DNA of 58,180 bases from an uncultured Sphingomonadales bacterium. GTDB lineage: Bacteria; Pseudomonadota; Alphaproteobacteria; Sphingomonadales; Sphingomonadaceae. Location: positions 1 through 58,180 of the forward strand of contig CAINGT010000049.1 of the NCBI GenBank assembly GCA_903848655.1, given 5' to 3'. Numbering within the stretch: the first letter of the stretch is position 1; every line of letters begins with the position of its first letter. The position numbers were made by a program, and so were the translations under genes. Below are positions 8,812-18,920 of this stretch, one piece after another. Under the pieces are notes generated by a model. It saw only the letters and a program-made list of their open reading frames with translations. It did not search any database and was not told the origin of the DNA.

Positions 8812-10338
8812 TCACAGCGGAATATTATCATGTTTCTTCCAAGGGTTTTCCAACACTTTGTGCCGCAGTTTGCGCAACCCCAGCGCGATCCGCCGCCGCG
8901 TAGAATGCGGGTGGATCACTTCATCGACAAAGCCTTTTGACGCGGCAACAAACGGATTGGCAAAGCGGTCTTCATATTCGCGCACTTTGTCCGCCTGCTC
9001 TTCGCCCGACAGCCCGCGAAAGATGATTTCGACCGCGCCTTTGGCCCCCATCACCGCGATTTCGGCGGTCGGCCAGGCATAGTTGAGATCGCCGCGCAGA
9101 TGCTTTGACGCCATCACGTCATAGGCCCCGCCATAAGCCTTGCGCGTGATTACGGTGATCTTGGGCACGGTCGCTTCGGCATAAGCGAACAGCAGCTTGG
9201 CACCATGCTTGATAATGCCGTTGTGTTCTTGCGCGGTGCCGGGCAGGAATCCGGGAACATCGACGAACGTGATGATCGGAATCTCGAACGCATCGCAAAA
9301 CCGCACGAACCGCGCGGCTTTTTTCGAGGCATTGATATCGAGCACACCCGCCAGCACCAGCGGCTGGTTGGCCACCACGCCTACGCTGCGCCCCTCGATC
9401 CGGCCAAACCCGCACAAGATATTGCCCGCGTGTTTGGGCTGGATTTCAAAGAAATCGCCTTCATCGAGCACTTTGCGGATCAATTCGTGCATGTCATAGG
9501 GCTGCGCCGCCGAAGCGGGGATCAGCGTGTCGAGCGTTTCATCGATCCGGTCCCAGCGATCGCTGCTCGGGCGTTCGGGCACGCCGGTGCGGTTGGTCAG
9601 CGGCAGAAAGTCGAACAGTTCGCGCGCCGCGAGCAAGGCGTCGATATCGTTTTCACAAGCCAGATCGGCCACCGAAGTCTTGGTCGTGTGGGTCACCGCG
9701 CCGCCAAGGTCTTCCTGGCTGACGACTTCGTTGGTCACCGTGCGCACCACTTCGGGGCCGGTGACGAACATATAGCTCGAATCTTTCACCATCAGGATAA
9801 AGTCTGTCATCGCCGGCGAATAGACCGCACCGCCCGCGCAAGGCCCCATGATGAGCGAAATCTGCGGCACCACGCCCGATGCCAGCGCATTGCGCTGAAA
9901 GATTTCGGCATAACCGCCAAGGCTCGCCACGCCCTCCTGAATCCGCGCGCCGCCCGAATCGTTCAGCCCGATCACCGGCGCGCCGACTTTCAGCGCGGTG
10001 TCCATGATCTTGCAGATTTTCATGGCATGGCGTTCGGATACCGCGCCGCCAAACACGGTGAAATCCTGCGAAAACACGAACACCAGCCGCCCGTTGATCG
10101 TGCCCGACCCGGTGACCACGCCATCGCCGGGAATCGTGGTCGCAGGCATCCCGAAATCGACACAGTTGTGTTCGACATAAGCATCGACTTCTTCAAAGCT
10201 GCCTTCGTCGAGCAGGATATCGAGCCGTTCGCGCGCGGTCAGTTTGCCTTTGGCATGTTGCGCATCGATGCGGCGCTGCCCCCCGCCCAGATGCGCGGCA
10301 GCGCGGCGCTTTTCCATTTCGGCAATATTGGCGGACAT
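8812..10338 (-). CDS. pccB: Propionyl-CoA (acyl-CoA) carboxylase beta subunit, carboxyltransferase
   Basis: Transfers carboxyl from biotin to propionyl-CoA, with PccA as partner. It has 508 aa from [13 protein letters not shown]. The start at 10338 is chosen because AGGGA lies 6 nt upstream; the ATG two codons earlier (10344) touches that site, and longer readings run through the promoter region. It contains both crotonase-like carboxyltransferase halves, with [14 protein letters not shown] and [12 protein letters not shown] in the N-domain and [23 protein letters not shown] and [10 protein letters not shown] in the C-domain. First gene of the leftward block and divergent from pccR. Confidence 0.95.
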   Translation of the reverse strand: MSANIAEMEKRRAAAHLGGGQRRIDAQHAKGKLTARERLDILLDEGSFEEVDAYVEHNCVDFGMPATTIPGDGVVTGSGTINGRLVFVFSQDFTVFGGAVSERHAMKICKIMDTALKVGAPVIGLNDSGGARIQEGVASLGGYAEIFQRNALASGVVPQISLIMGPCAGGAVYSPAMTDFILMVKDSSYMFVTGPEVVRTVTNEVVSQEDLGGAVTHTTKTSVADLACENDIDALLAARELFDFLPLTNRTGVPERPSSDRWDRIDETLDTLIPASAAQPYDMHELIRKVLDEGDFFEIQPKHAGNILCGFGRIEGRSVGVVANQPLVLAGVLDINASKKAARFVRFCDAFEIPIITFVDVPGFLPGTAQEHNGIIKHGAKLLFAYAEATVPKITVITRKAYGGAYDVMASKHLRGDLNYAWPTAEIAVMGAKGAVEIIFRGLSGEEQADKVREYEDRFANPFVAASKGFVDEVIHPHSTRRRIALGLRKLRHKVLENPWKKHDNIPL

Positions 10339-10409
10339 GCGCATTCCCTGATCAAACCGGCCAAAGACCGCATCTGGCCGATTGCTTTGCCCATGTCCAA
10401 TGTTAATCA

Positions 10410-10438
10410 GCAAAGTTGTAAACCCGCACTTTGCAAAG
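10410..10438. promoter_or_regulatory. Candidate PccR operator between pccB and pccR
   Basis: The region holds a perfect CTTTGCAAAG palindrome at 10429-10438, a degenerate half (GTTGTAAA) at 10415-10422 and a GCAAAGT at 10410-10416. A further CTTTGC lies at 10385-10390. As I recall, regulators of this family (PccR of Rhodobacter, RamB) bind repeated TTTGCAAA-like sites. Placement between the divergent regulator and pccB fits dual control of both. The spacing between halves differs from what I remember for Rhodobacter. Confidence 0.6.
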
Positions 10439-10451
10439 AAAGCACCGCGCC

Positions 10452-11843
10452 ATGACCACACGCCAGCGTCTGTTTGCCGGGGCGGCCTTGCGCGCATTGC
10501 GTGCGCGGCGCGGGGTTCGCCAGGCGCAGATGGCGGCGGCGCTGGGGATCAGCGCCAGCTATCTGTCGCAACTCGAAAACGATGAGCGCCATCTGACCCC
10601 CGCGCTCGCTGATGGCTTGCGCGCCGCGTTTCCGCTCGATTGGGCCGATCTGGCCCCGGCGGGCGGCGATGCGCTGGTGGCCAGCTTGCGCGACGTGCTG
10701 GCCGATCTGCCGGGCGAGGCGGTCGAACGGCTGGCGCGCCAGTTCCCGGGGTTTGCCGCCGCATTCGTGCGCTTGCACGATGAGCACAGCCAGACCCGGC
10801 TGCGGCTCGACATGCTCGATGAAACTATCGGCACCAGCCTTGCCGCCGGGGGCCGCCTGCCGTGGGAAGAAGTGCGCGACTGGTTCCAGCAGGCGAACAA
10901 TTATGTCGATCCGCTCGACCGCGCCGCGCAAGCATTGGCCGCGCGGATCGCGCCCGACGATGCCTCGCCGCCCGTTGCCGCGATGGTGGCGTGGTTGCGC
11001 GCGCAAAGCGTAACCGTGGCGTGGACCAGCGGCGGGCCGATGCGCCGGTTTGACCCGGCGCGCCGCCTGCTCGAACTCGATGGCAACCAGCCGAACGAAA
11101 GCGGGCGGTTCCAGCTTGCCTGGCAAGTCGCCGCGCTCGCACTGTCGGACGAAATCGGCACAATCGTTGCGCAATCGGCGCTGCAAAGCGAGGCGGCGCG
11201 CCAGTTGCTGACCATCGGCCTCGGCAATTATGCCGCCGGGGCGCTGCTCATGCCCTACGAACGCTTTCGTGCCGCCGCGCGGGAAGTGCGCCACGATATT
11301 GACCGGTTGCGGCTGCGCTTTCACACCAGCTTTGAACAGTGCTGCCACCGCCTGTCCACGCTGCAACGCCCGCGCGCGCGCGGGATTCCGGTCTATTTCT
11401 GCCGCGTGGACATGGCGGGCAATGTCACCAAGCGCCATTCGGCCACGCGGTTGCAATTTGGGCGGTTTGGCGGGGCCTGCCCGCTGTGGATCGTCCACGA
11501 AGCCGTCGCCATCCCCGACCGCATCCACGTGCAACTGGCGCAAATGCCCGATGGCATCAAATATGTGTCAATCGCCAAAGGCCTCGTCAAACCCGCCGCA
11601 TCCTATTACCGCCCGCCGCGCCGCTATGCCGTAACGCTCGGCTGCGAAGCCACCCACGCCGCCGAATTCGTCTATGCCGATGGCCTCAACCTCGCCTCAG
11701 CCGACGCCGCCGCGCAAATCGGCGCCTCGTGCCGCATCTGCCCCCGCGACACCTGCGACCAACGCGCCTTCCCCCCCAGCGACAAAGCCATCACCGTCGA
11801 TCCCGCAAGGCGCGAGCTGGTGCCATACCGGATCGTGGGGTGA
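10452..11843 (+). CDS. pccR: PccR-type short-chain acyl-CoA-responsive transcriptional regulator
   Basis: 463 aa from ATG 10452. It has an N-terminal XRE-type HTH (residues about 4-62, with [20 protein letters not shown] and [12 protein letters not shown]), a middle IrrE/ImmA-like domain in which the zinc-protease HExxH has become QLAWQ, and a C-terminal cysteine motif CRICPRDTC. This architecture is the ScfR/PccR/RamB family, whose members sense short-chain acyl-CoAs and control propionyl-CoA or glyoxylate-cycle genes. Divergent from pccB across a promoter region with TTTGC-type sites. A TTG start at 10431 would lie within the operator palindrome and is rejected. Confidence 0.92.
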   Translation: MTTRQRLFAGAALRALRARRGVRQAQMAAALGISASYLSQLENDERHLTPALADGLRAAFPLDWADLAPAGGDALVASLRDVLADLPGEAVERLARQFPGFAAAFVRLHDEHSQTRLRLDMLDETIGTSLAAGGRLPWEEVRDWFQQANNYVDPLDRAAQALAARIAPDDASPPVAAMVAWLRAQSVTVAWTSGGPMRRFDPARRLLELDGNQPNESGRFQLAWQVAALALSDEIGTIVAQSALQSEAARQLLTIGLGNYAAGALLMPYERFRAAAREVRHDIDRLRLRFHTSFEQCCHRLSTLQRPRARGIPVYFCRVDMAGNVTKRHSATRLQFGRFGGACPLWIVHEAVAIPDRIHVQLAQMPDGIKYVSIAKGLVKPAASYYRPPRRYAVTLGCEATHAAEFVYADGLNLASADAAAQIGASCRICPRDTCDQRAFPPSDKAITVDPARRELVPYRIVG

Positions 11844-11970
11844 GGCCAAACGGCCAAGCCGCTGCGGATGGGCCAGGGGCTTGAGCCGAATTTTCGCGTT
11901 TTTGCGCCCGGTTGTGTTCCGCAGGAATACCCGGCGAAACCAAGGCGCTTGCGCTAAAGTGTTGAAAGAT

Positions 11971-12047
<77 letters not shown>

Positions 12048-12130
12048 GTGGGTTGGGCGCAACTAGCAGCAATTGCGGGGGGGTGCCAGTGGTTTTGGCA
12101 TGGCGCGGATATGTGCTGCGGGGTTGGAAT

Positions 12131-12145
12131 GTTTCTTATTTGTTC
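12131..12145 (+). promoter_or_regulatory. Candidate LexA (SOS) box upstream of mmcB
   Basis: GTTTCTTATTTGTTC matches the alphaproteobacterial LexA box GTTC-N7-GTTC with one mismatch (GTTT-N7-GTTC). It ends 12 bp before the mmcB start codon, where repressor binding would block transcription. Caulobacter mmcB is SOS-regulated, as I recall, which supports the assignment. Confidence 0.5.
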
Positions 12146-12157
12146 TTATGATGGTGC

Positions 12158-12655
12158 ATGGTCGAATCACTCCAGGCTGATGGTCAGGCGAACGACGCGC
12201 GCGAGCGCGAGGCGGTGGCGGTGGCGCGGGGTATTGCGCGGTTGTTTGCGCGCAATGACATCTGGTGCATTGCGGAAATGCCGCTGCGCAATGGGCGGCG
12301 GGCCGATTTGATGGGGATTGATGCGCGCGGGCATGTGATCGTGGTGGAAATCAAAGTCAGCCGGGCCGATTTGCTGGGTGATGCCAAATGGCCCGATTAT
12401 CTCGACCATTGTGACCGGTTTTACTGGGGGCTGGCGGCCCATCTGGATCGGCAAGTGCTGGGCAGCGCGGCGTTCCGGCCCGAAGCGTGCGGTGTTATCG
12501 TTGCTGATGGCTATGATGCCGAAATTGTGCGCCCCGCGCCGCTGCTGGCGCTGGCATCGGCACGGCGCAAAGTGGAAGTGGAGCGGCTGGCGCGCGCGGC
12601 CTTGCGGCGCATGACTTTGGGTAGTGATCGCGACAGCGTACCGCGTGGCGGATGA
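12158..12655 (+). CDS. mmcB: MmcB family DNA repair protein
   Basis: 165 aa with a nuclease-like core: EMPLRNGRRADLMGID followed by HVIVVEIKVSRADLLGDAKWPDY, an (D/E)-x-K arrangement resembling the PD-(D/E)XK fold. In Caulobacter, MmcB contributes to mitomycin C resistance and is induced by DNA damage. The start is at ATG 12158; two nearby ATGs upstream are out of frame. A LexA-like site immediately precedes it. Its 3' end is followed 22 bp later by a copy of the palindromic element. Confidence 0.88.
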   Translation: MVESLQADGQANDAREREAVAVARGIARLFARNDIWCIAEMPLRNGRRADLMGIDARGHVIVVEIKVSRADLLGDAKWPDYLDHCDRFYWGLAAHLDRQVLGSAAFRPEACGVIVADGYDAEIVRPAPLLALASARRKVEVERLARAALRRMTLGSDRDSVPRGG

Positions 12656-12677
12656 CGCGTGAGGGATGACCGGCTGA

Positions 12678-12800
12678 TAGCGTGATGCGAAAAAGTGGGA
12701 ACCGGTTTTTACCTTCGGTGGACTGCGGCTCGCAATAAATCACGCGAAAACAAAGACTCTAGAACGGAATGCGATTCAATCTCATCGCATCACGCTCTAG
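12678..12800 (+). repeat. Palindromic intergenic element, copy 1 (one arm)
   Basis: 123 bp. Order: TAGCGTGATGCG, AAAAAGTGGGAACCGGTTTTT core, one 20-nt arm ACCTTCGGTGGACTGCGGCT, CGCAATAAATCACGCG, linker GAAAACAAAGACTCTAGA, then a second hairpin CGGAATGCGATT...ATCGCATCACG with mismatched arms. Lies between convergent mmcB and the pyrC-like gene. The terminal TAG on the minus strand is that gene's stop codon. Confidence 0.92.
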
Positions 12801-14026
12801 CCGATCCGCATTCCACCCTTGAACAGCGCGGTTACGCGGCCTTCGACCGGGCGGCGGTCGAAGGGGGTGTTGCCTGCGCTTGCGGCCATCTTGTCGGACG
12901 ATACCACCCATGGGCGCGTGGCATCGACCAGCGCGATATCGGCCTCTGCCCCCAGTGCCAGCACCCCGGCATTGACGCGCAACAGCCGCGCGGGTGCCCC
13001 GGCGAGGCAATCGAACGCGCGGGCAATGGCGATATGCCCATCGCGCACCAGCGTCAGCGTCAGCGGCAGCAGCGTTTCGGCCCCCGCCATGCCCGGTTCG
13101 GCATCGTCAAACGGCAGGCGTTTGTCTTCGGGCCCGCGCGGATCGTGGCCAGAGGCGATCACATCGATGGTGCCATCGGCGATGGCGGCGACCACCGCGC
13201 GGCGGTCATGATCCTGCCGCAAGGGCGGGGACATTTTGGCAAATGTGCGAAAATCGGTGAGTTCGAGGTCTGACAGCATGAAGTGCGCCGGGGTTACTCC
13301 GGCGGTTACGCGAATCCCGCGCGCTTTGGCCGCGCGCACCAGATCGAGCGCGCGCGCGGTGGTGATCTGGCGAAAATGGACATGCGCGCCGCTCAAGTCG
13401 GCGAGCGCGATATCGCGCGCCACGGCCAGCGCTTCGGCTTGGGCAGGGGCGCTCGGCAGCCCCAGCCGCGTCGCCATTTCGCCCGCCGTGGCGACCGCTG
13501 CGCCGGTCAGCCCGGCATCTTCGGCATGGGTTACAACCGCCAGATCGAGCATCGCGCAATATTGCAACAGCCGCAGCATGACACCCGAATCGCTAATCCA
13601 GCGCCGCCCGGTCGCCACCGCGCGCGCGCCCGCTTCGCGCATCAGCGCCAGTTCGGCCAGTTCGACCCCGGCCAGCGCGCGCGTGGCGGCGGCGAGCGGG
13701 TGAATCCACATATCGGGTTTGCCCGACAGCGCGGCAAACCGCACCCGCGCCGGATGGTCGAGCGGCGGGCCCTGATCGGGCATCAGCGCGGCGCGCGTGA
13801 TCCCGCCAAAATGAAACGCGGGCTTGTCCACCGCGAACACCCCCAGATCAACCAATCCGGGGGTGATAAGCTGCCCTTTGGCATCGATCACATCGTCGCC
13901 CGGTTCGGGCGCAATCGCGCCCAAAGCCGCGATCCGCGCCTCACCAAGGCGAATCGCGCCCGGTTGCGGCGCACCGTGCGGCAATACCAGCAGCCCGTTG
14001 ACGATAGTGACCGGGCGCGGAATCAT
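12797..14026 (-). CDS. pyrC: Noncatalytic dihydroorotase-like protein (PyrC-prime) paired with PyrB
   Basis: 409 aa from ATG 14026, which overlaps the pyrB stop as ATGA with a GGTGG upstream. It has the amidohydrolase fold of class I dihydroorotase ([41 protein letters not shown]). The metal-binding His-x-His of active enzymes is replaced: DLGVF where DLHVH is expected, and the catalytic DHAPH-type motif reads GHDPRG. This is the pattern of inactive PyrC-prime subunits, which in Pseudomonas stabilise dodecameric aspartate carbamoyltransferase. A true dihydroorotase should exist elsewhere. The stop codon lies inside repeat copy 1. Confidence 0.9.
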   Translation of the reverse strand: MIPRPVTIVNGLLVLPHGAPQPGAIRLGEARIAALGAIAPEPGDDVIDAKGQLITPGLVDLGVFAVDKPAFHFGGITRAALMPDQGPPLDHPARVRFAALSGKPDMWIHPLAAATRALAGVELAELALMREAGARAVATGRRWISDSGVMLRLLQYCAMLDLAVVTHAEDAGLTGAAVATAGEMATRLGLPSAPAQAEALAVARDIALADLSGAHVHFRQITTARALDLVRAAKARGIRVTAGVTPAHFMLSDLELTDFRTFAKMSPPLRQDHDRRAVVAAIADGTIDVIASGHDPRGPEDKRLPFDDAEPGMAGAETLLPLTLTLVRDGHIAIARAFDCLAGAPARLLRVNAGVLALGAEADIALVDATRPWVVSSDKMAASAGNTPFDRRPVEGRVTALFKGGMRIG

Positions 14027-15042
14027 GCCACCACCCACCCCGGAACCGCGCGCGCGCGGCGGGTCAGCACGTCAAGACAGGCCATGCGAATCGCCACTCC
14101 GCTTTCGACCTGGCGGGTAATCAGGCTGCGCGCCGCATGATCGGCAACCTGACTGTCGATTTCGATCCCCCGGTTCATCGGGCCGGGATGCATGACCAGC
14201 GCGTGGGGGGCGGCGCGCGCCAGCCGGTCGAGCGTCAGCCCGTACAAATGGCGGTATTCGCGCGGCGAGGGGATGAATTGGCCCTGCATCCGTTCCTGTT
14301 GCAGCCGCAGCATCATCACCACATCGGCCCCGGCGAGCGCGGCGTCGAAATCGTGAAACACATCGACCCCCATCGCGGCGATTTCGGCGGGCATCAGCGC
14401 AGGCGGGGCACAGACACGCACCCGCGCGCCCAGCGCGGTCAGCGCGAGAATGTTCGACCGCGCCACCCGGCTGTGCAGGATATCGCCGCAGATCGTGACA
14501 GTCACGCCATTGAGATCGCTGCCCGGCGGCAGATGCAGCGCATGGCGGATGGTCAGCGCATCGAGCAACGCTTGCGTCGGGTGTTCGTGCTGGCCATCCC
14601 CGGCGTTGAGTACCGGGCAATCGACTTTGCCCGCGATCAGCCGCACCGCGCCCGAACTGGCATGGCGGATCACGATGGCATCGGCGCGCATGGCATTGAG
14701 CGTCATCGCCGTGTCGATCAGCGTTTCGCCCTTTTTCACGCTCGATGTGGCGGCGTGCATATTGACGACATCGGCCCCGAGCCGCTTGCCGGCGATTTCA
14801 AACGACAGCAGCGTGCGCGTGGAATTTTCGAAAAACGCGTTGATGATGGTCAGCCCCGCCAGCAGCGCGGCGCGCTTGTGCGGTTGGCGGTTGAGCGCGA
14901 CCCATTGTTCGGCCTCATCGAGCAAATAGAGGATCTCGTGCCGCGCCAAATGGCCGATTCCGGTCAGATCGCGATGGGGAAACGCCAGCCCGCCTTCGGG
15001 ATAAGCGCGCGCAGCGGGCGTGTGGGGGGCCGATGGGGGCAT
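14023..15042 (-). CDS. pyrB: Aspartate carbamoyltransferase catalytic subunit
   Basis: Condenses carbamoyl phosphate and aspartate in pyrimidine synthesis. From ATG 15042 it has 339 aa, normal for the family; a longer open frame upstream overlaps sppA and is spurious. The carbamoyl-phosphate loop STRT is at residues 74-77, SVKKGE near 101-106, [10 protein letters not shown] and HPGPMNRG follow. It has an N-terminal extension of about 20 residues before the core, usual when PyrB works with an inactive PyrC. It is coupled to the pyrC-like gene by an ATGA overlap and divergent from sppA with an 84-bp gap. Confidence 0.95.
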   Translation of the reverse strand: MPPSAPHTPAARAYPEGGLAFPHRDLTGIGHLARHEILYLLDEAEQWVALNRQPHKRAALLAGLTIINAFFENSTRTLLSFEIAGKRLGADVVNMHAATSSVKKGETLIDTAMTLNAMRADAIVIRHASSGAVRLIAGKVDCPVLNAGDGQHEHPTQALLDALTIRHALHLPPGSDLNGVTVTICGDILHSRVARSNILALTALGARVRVCAPPALMPAEIAAMGVDVFHDFDAALAGADVVMMLRLQQERMQGQFIPSPREYRHLYGLTLDRLARAAPHALVMHPGPMNRGIEIDSQVADHAARSLITRQVESGVAIRMACLDVLTRRARAVPGWVVA

Positions 15043-15126
15043 CGAGAACAAGGCCCTATCGGCTGGTGCACCAATTGCCAAGCGTTTCGGCTGGCGCATT
15101 GCGTCAAGCCTGCCTAGATATCCCCC

Positions 15127-17037
15127 ATGAAAGTCGCTCGCTTGGTCTGGAAGATCCTCGTTGGCATCAAGGACGCGCTGGTGCTCGCCTTGTTGTTGCT
15201 GTTTTTTGGCGGGTTGTCGCTCGCGCTGTCGCTCAAGCCCGCGCCGGGTCGCGTGCACGAAGGTGCATTGGCGATCACCCTCGATGGGCCAGTGGTCGAA
15301 GAGCGCACGGCGATCAAGGCGAGCGCGCTGCTGTTCGGCAGCGGCAGCAACCAGCACCAGTTCCTTGCGCGCGATCTCGTGCGCAGCATCGAGGCGGCGG
15401 CAACGGACAGCCGCATCCGCGCGGTTACGCTCGATCTCGATGATTTTGGCGGGGGCAGTCAGGTTACGCTGGCGCGCATCGGTGCCGCCATCGACGCCGT
15501 GCGCCACGCTGGCAAGCCGGTGCTTGCACACGCGGTGGTCTATGATGATGGCGCGCTGCAATTGGCCGCTCATGCCAGCGAAATCTGGGTCGATCCGCTG
15601 GGCGGCGTGCTGGTGCGCGGCCCCGGCGGGACGGGGCTGTTCTTTCGCGATCTGCTCGACCGGCTGAAGATCAAGGCGCACGTGTTCAAAGTCGGCACGT
15701 ACAAAAGCGCGGTCGAACCGTTCATCCGCAACGATTTTTCGCCCGAAGCGAAAACCGCGACCACGGCGGTCTATGATGCGCGGTGGCGCGATTGGCAGAC
15801 CGAAGTCAAAACCGCGCGGCCCCGCGCCGACATTGCGCTCGCCACACAAGAAACGGCGCGCTGGCTGGCCGCCTCGGATGGCGATGCCGCGCGCGCGGCG
15901 ATCAAGGCCGGGCTGGCTGACACCATCGGCGACAAAGTGGCATTCGGGCGCCATGTCGCCGAACTCGTCGGCAGCGACAAGACCGGCACAGCGGGTGCCT
16001 ATCAGGCGACCGGTTATCGTACGTATCTGGCGTCGTTGCCCGAACAGCGCGCGGGCAAGCCGATTGCCGTGGTTACCGTCGCGGGCGATATTGTCGATGG
16101 CAAGGCGGGGCCGGGCACTGCCGGGGGTGATCGCATTGCCACGCTGATCGACAAAGCGGCGGCGAGCGGCGACTATGCCGCGCTGGTGGTGCGGATCGAT
16201 TCGCCCGGTGGATCGGTGCTTGCCTCAGAACGTATCCGCGCCGCGATTGTGCGGTTCAAAGCCGCCAAACTGCCGGTCGTGGTGTCGATGGGCAATCTGG
16301 CGGCGAGCGGGGGCTATTGGATCGCCACCCCGGCCGACCGGATTTTTGCCGCCCCGGCCACGATTACCGGCTCGATCGGCATTTTTGCGGTGATCCCCAG
16401 CTTTGAAGCCGCGCTGGGCCGTGTGGGCATCGGCACCGATGGCATCCGCACCACGCCGCTGTCGGGCCAGCCCGATCTCGCGGGCGGGTTGAGCCCGGCG
16501 ATGGAGGCGGTGATCCAGTCGGAAATCGATGTGGGCTATCGCCGCTTTGTCGGACTCGTTGCCGAATCGCGCCATCAGACGCCTGCGGCCATCGACACCA
16601 TCGCGCAAGGGCGCATCTGGGATGGCACGACCGCGCGCAAGCTGGGGCTGGTCGATGATTTTGGCGATCTGGATGCCGCGCTTGCGTGGGCGGCGCAGCG
16701 CGCCGGTGCGGCGAAATGGCATGCGGTCTATCTGGGGGACAAGCCGGATTCGTTTGGCGCAGTCGTGCAGCAGATCCTGAGCGATGAGGACGACAGCGCC
16801 AGCGATGAGGCGCGGGGCACCGGTCGCGACATCGTCGCGCGCGTGGCAGGGGCGCGGATGACGCTCGCCGGGCAATTGGCGGGCAGCCTCGACCGGCTGC
16901 TCGGTGGCCATGGCGCGCAGGCTTATTGCCTTGAATGCGCGGGGCTGGCGATGCCGCGCGCCGATGCCGCTGCCCCGGCTGCGGGCGCTGGCGCATGGCT
17001 GACGCTGCTGTTCGGAGCACCCGGTCCGGGCGCGTGA
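15127..17037 (+). CDS. sppA: Signal peptide peptidase SppA, 67K type
   Basis: Membrane-anchored protease that degrades cleaved signal peptides. It has 636 aa with one N-terminal membrane segment (residues about 16-36) and two tandem S49 domains. The Ser/Lys dyad is visible: Lys193 in [11 protein letters not shown] in the first domain and Ser394 in NLAASGGYW in the second, about 200 residues apart as in E. coli SppA. The second domain also has [12 protein letters not shown]-terminal tail after about 560 is alanine- and glycine-rich. Confidence 0.95.
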   Translation: MKVARLVWKILVGIKDALVLALLLLFFGGLSLALSLKPAPGRVHEGALAITLDGPVVEERTAIKASALLFGSGSNQHQFLARDLVRSIEAAATDSRIRAVTLDLDDFGGGSQVTLARIGAAIDAVRHAGKPVLAHAVVYDDGALQLAAHASEIWVDPLGGVLVRGPGGTGLFFRDLLDRLKIKAHVFKVGTYKSAVEPFIRNDFSPEAKTATTAVYDARWRDWQTEVKTARPRADIALATQETARWLAASDGDAARAAIKAGLADTIGDKVAFGRHVAELVGSDKTGTAGAYQATGYRTYLASLPEQRAGKPIAVVTVAGDIVDGKAGPGTAGGDRIATLIDKAAASGDYAALVVRIDSPGGSVLASERIRAAIVRFKAAKLPVVVSMGNLAASGGYWIATPADRIFAAPATITGSIGIFAVIPSFEAALGRVGIGTDGIRTTPLSGQPDLAGGLSPAMEAVIQSEIDVGYRRFVGLVAESRHQTPAAIDTIAQGRIWDGTTARKLGLVDDFGDLDAALAWAAQRAGAAKWHAVYLGDKPDSFGAVVQQILSDEDDSASDEARGTGRDIVARVAGARMTLAGQLAGSLDRLLGGHGAQAYCLECAGLAMPRADAAAPAAGAGAWLTLLFGAPGPGA

Positions 17038-17118
17038 TCGCGCCACGCCAAAGCGCTGCTCCAAGGCTTGCCCTTTGTTGATCGCTGCGATAGGGGCGGC
17101 GCTTGCTTTTCGCCGGAT

Positions 17119-17203
17119 GCGGGCGTGGCGGAACTGGTAGACGCGCTGGATTTAGGTTCCAGTATCGCAAGATGTGGGGGTTCGAGTCCCTTCGCCCGCA
17201 CCA
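17119..17203 (+). tRNA. tRNA-Leu(TAG)
   Basis: An 85-nt class II tRNA with encoded CCA. The acceptor stem is GCGGGCG/CGCCCGC, the anticodon loop TTTAGGT within CTGGA/TCCAG gives anticodon TAG (reads CUA and CUN codons), a long variable arm follows, and the T-loop is TTCGAGT. It lies between sppA and tig on the same strand. Confidence 0.97.
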
Positions 17204-17283
17204 GACCCGCCAGCCCGCCAATTTATGCCATCCCTGCGATGGCGCACGCCGTACCATTGACCAGAAAGTTGGACCTGACCGCA

Positions 17284-18756
17284 ATGCAGATTGTCGAAAC
17301 CAGCAACGAGGGGCTGAAGCGCGCCTATACCTTGACCATTGCCGCAGCGGATATCGCCGCGCGAATCGATGGTGAGGTGAAGAAAATCGCACCGCAAGTG
17401 CGGATGCCCGGTTTCCGCCCCGGCAAAGTTCCGACCAATCTGGTGCGCAAACTGCACGGCCCCGCGCTGCATCAGGACGTGCTGCAAACCGCGATCCGCG
17501 AAGCGATTGACGCCTTGGTGGCCGAACACGCGTTGCGCCCTGCCAACCAGCCGGATGTTGCCTTGGCCGATGGCTATGAACAGGGCAAAGATGCCGAATT
17601 GGCCGTTTCGCTCGAAGTGCTGCCGGTGATTGCCGCGCCGTCGATTGACGGGCTGAAGCTTGACAAGCTGATCGTGCCGGTGACCGATGCCGAAGTCGAT
17701 GAAGCGGTGCTGCGCCTGGCCGGGGGGCAGAAAAACTTCGTTGCCGCCGCCGAAGGCGCGGTTGCGGCGACGGGCGATCAGATCGTGGTGGACTTTGTCG
17801 GCAAGCTTGATGGCGTGGCGTTTGACGGCGGCTCTGCCGAAGACGCGGCGATTGAACTGGGTGCCGGGCAATTCATCCCCGGGTTCGAAGAGCAGTTGAT
17901 CGGCGTAAGCGTCGGTACGGAAACGACGATCTCGGTCACGTTCCCCGCCGATTATCCCGCCGCCCAGCTCAAAGGCAAACAGGCCAGCTTTGACGTGACG
18001 GTCAAAGCGGTGAATGTTGCGGGTGAAGTCGTCGCCGATGATGATTTTGCCAAGCGCTTCGGCCTTACTGGCATCGACCAATTGCGCGGCTTGCTGCGCG
18101 ATCAGCTTGAACGCCAGAATGCCGATCAGACGCGCACGCAGATGAAGCGCCAGTTGCTCGACGTGCTCGCCGCCGGGCATGACTTCGCCGTGCCGCCGTC
18201 GATGGTCGAAGCCGAATTCGAACAAATCTGGCAGCAATTGACCAAAGAAGCCGCCAGCGATGACAACCCCGAACAGGCGATGGGCGAAATCACCGCCGAA
18301 CGCGACGATTACCGCCGCATTGCCGAACGCCGCGTGCGGCTGGGCTTGTTGCTGTCGGAAATCGGCCAAGCCAATGGGGTGGCTATTTCCAATGCGGAGA
18401 TGGAAGGGCTGATCCGCGAAGCGGCGCAACAATACCGCACCGAAGATCGCCAGCGCTTCATCGACTATATCCGCTCTGACGCGCTTGCCGCCGCGCAACT
18501 GCGCGCGCCGTTATACGAAGACAAAGTGGTCGATTTCCTGTTCGCCACCGCCGAAGTGACCGAACGCGAAGTGACGCGCGAGGCGCTGCAAGCCGCGATT
18601 GAGGCCGATGAAAACGGCAAACCGGCCGAAACGCCCGCTGAAGCCCCGGTCGAAGCAGCGCCTGCTGCCGAAGAACCTGCTGCTGAAGCTCCCGCGCCCA
18701 AAAAGCGCGCGCCGGCGCGCAAGAAAGCGGCAGCCGAACCGGTAGAAACCGACTGA
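17284..18756 (+). CDS. tig: Trigger factor, ribosome-associated chaperone and peptidyl-prolyl isomerase
   Basis: 490 aa from ATG 17284 (MQIVETSNEGLKRAYTL); the open frame extends upstream through the tRNA and is not real there. Ribosome-binding signature GFRPGKVP is at residues about 41-48, followed by the FKBP domain (about 150-240, with GDQIVVDFVGKLDG) and the helical C-domain. The last about 45 residues form a low-complexity Ala/Pro/Glu then Lys/Arg tail with KKRAPARKKAAAEP. The gene precedes clpP-clpX, the common bacterial order. Confidence 0.96.
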   Translation: MQIVETSNEGLKRAYTLTIAAADIAARIDGEVKKIAPQVRMPGFRPGKVPTNLVRKLHGPALHQDVLQTAIREAIDALVAEHALRPANQPDVALADGYEQGKDAELAVSLEVLPVIAAPSIDGLKLDKLIVPVTDAEVDEAVLRLAGGQKNFVAAAEGAVAATGDQIVVDFVGKLDGVAFDGGSAEDAAIELGAGQFIPGFEEQLIGVSVGTETTISVTFPADYPAAQLKGKQASFDVTVKAVNVAGEVVADDDFAKRFGLTGIDQLRGLLRDQLERQNADQTRTQMKRQLLDVLAAGHDFAVPPSMVEAEFEQIWQQLTKEAASDDNPEQAMGEITAERDDYRRIAERRVRLGLLLSEIGQANGVAISNAEMEGLIREAAQQYRTEDRQRFIDYIRSDALAAAQLRAPLYEDKVVDFLFATAEVTEREVTREALQAAIEADENGKPAETPAEAPVEAAPAAEEPAAEAPAPKKRAPARKKAAAEPVETD

Positions 18757-18920
18757 CGCGCGGGTTTTCTGCTGGTCAAGGTTGAGCGATGTCTTGCTTT
18801 TGCTTTCCCAGCGCGCTTTTTTGAGAGGGGCGCGGGGTGTGTATCTGCACCACGCGCTCACCAAGCCAAGAGGCCCCACCCCCAACCCCCTCCCCTAAAG
18901 GGGCGGGGGCTTTGGGAGTG

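Noticed and set aside
12678-12800. CRISPR-like or integron-like interpretation of the repeats
   Set aside because: Copies are dispersed over 45 kb, inverted relative to each other, with no regular spacers, no cas genes and no integrase.
14023-15954. 643-aa open frame continuing pyrB upstream
   Set aside because: The extra 300 codons run antisense through sppA and show low-complexity GC-driven composition. The recognisable PyrB begins at 15042.
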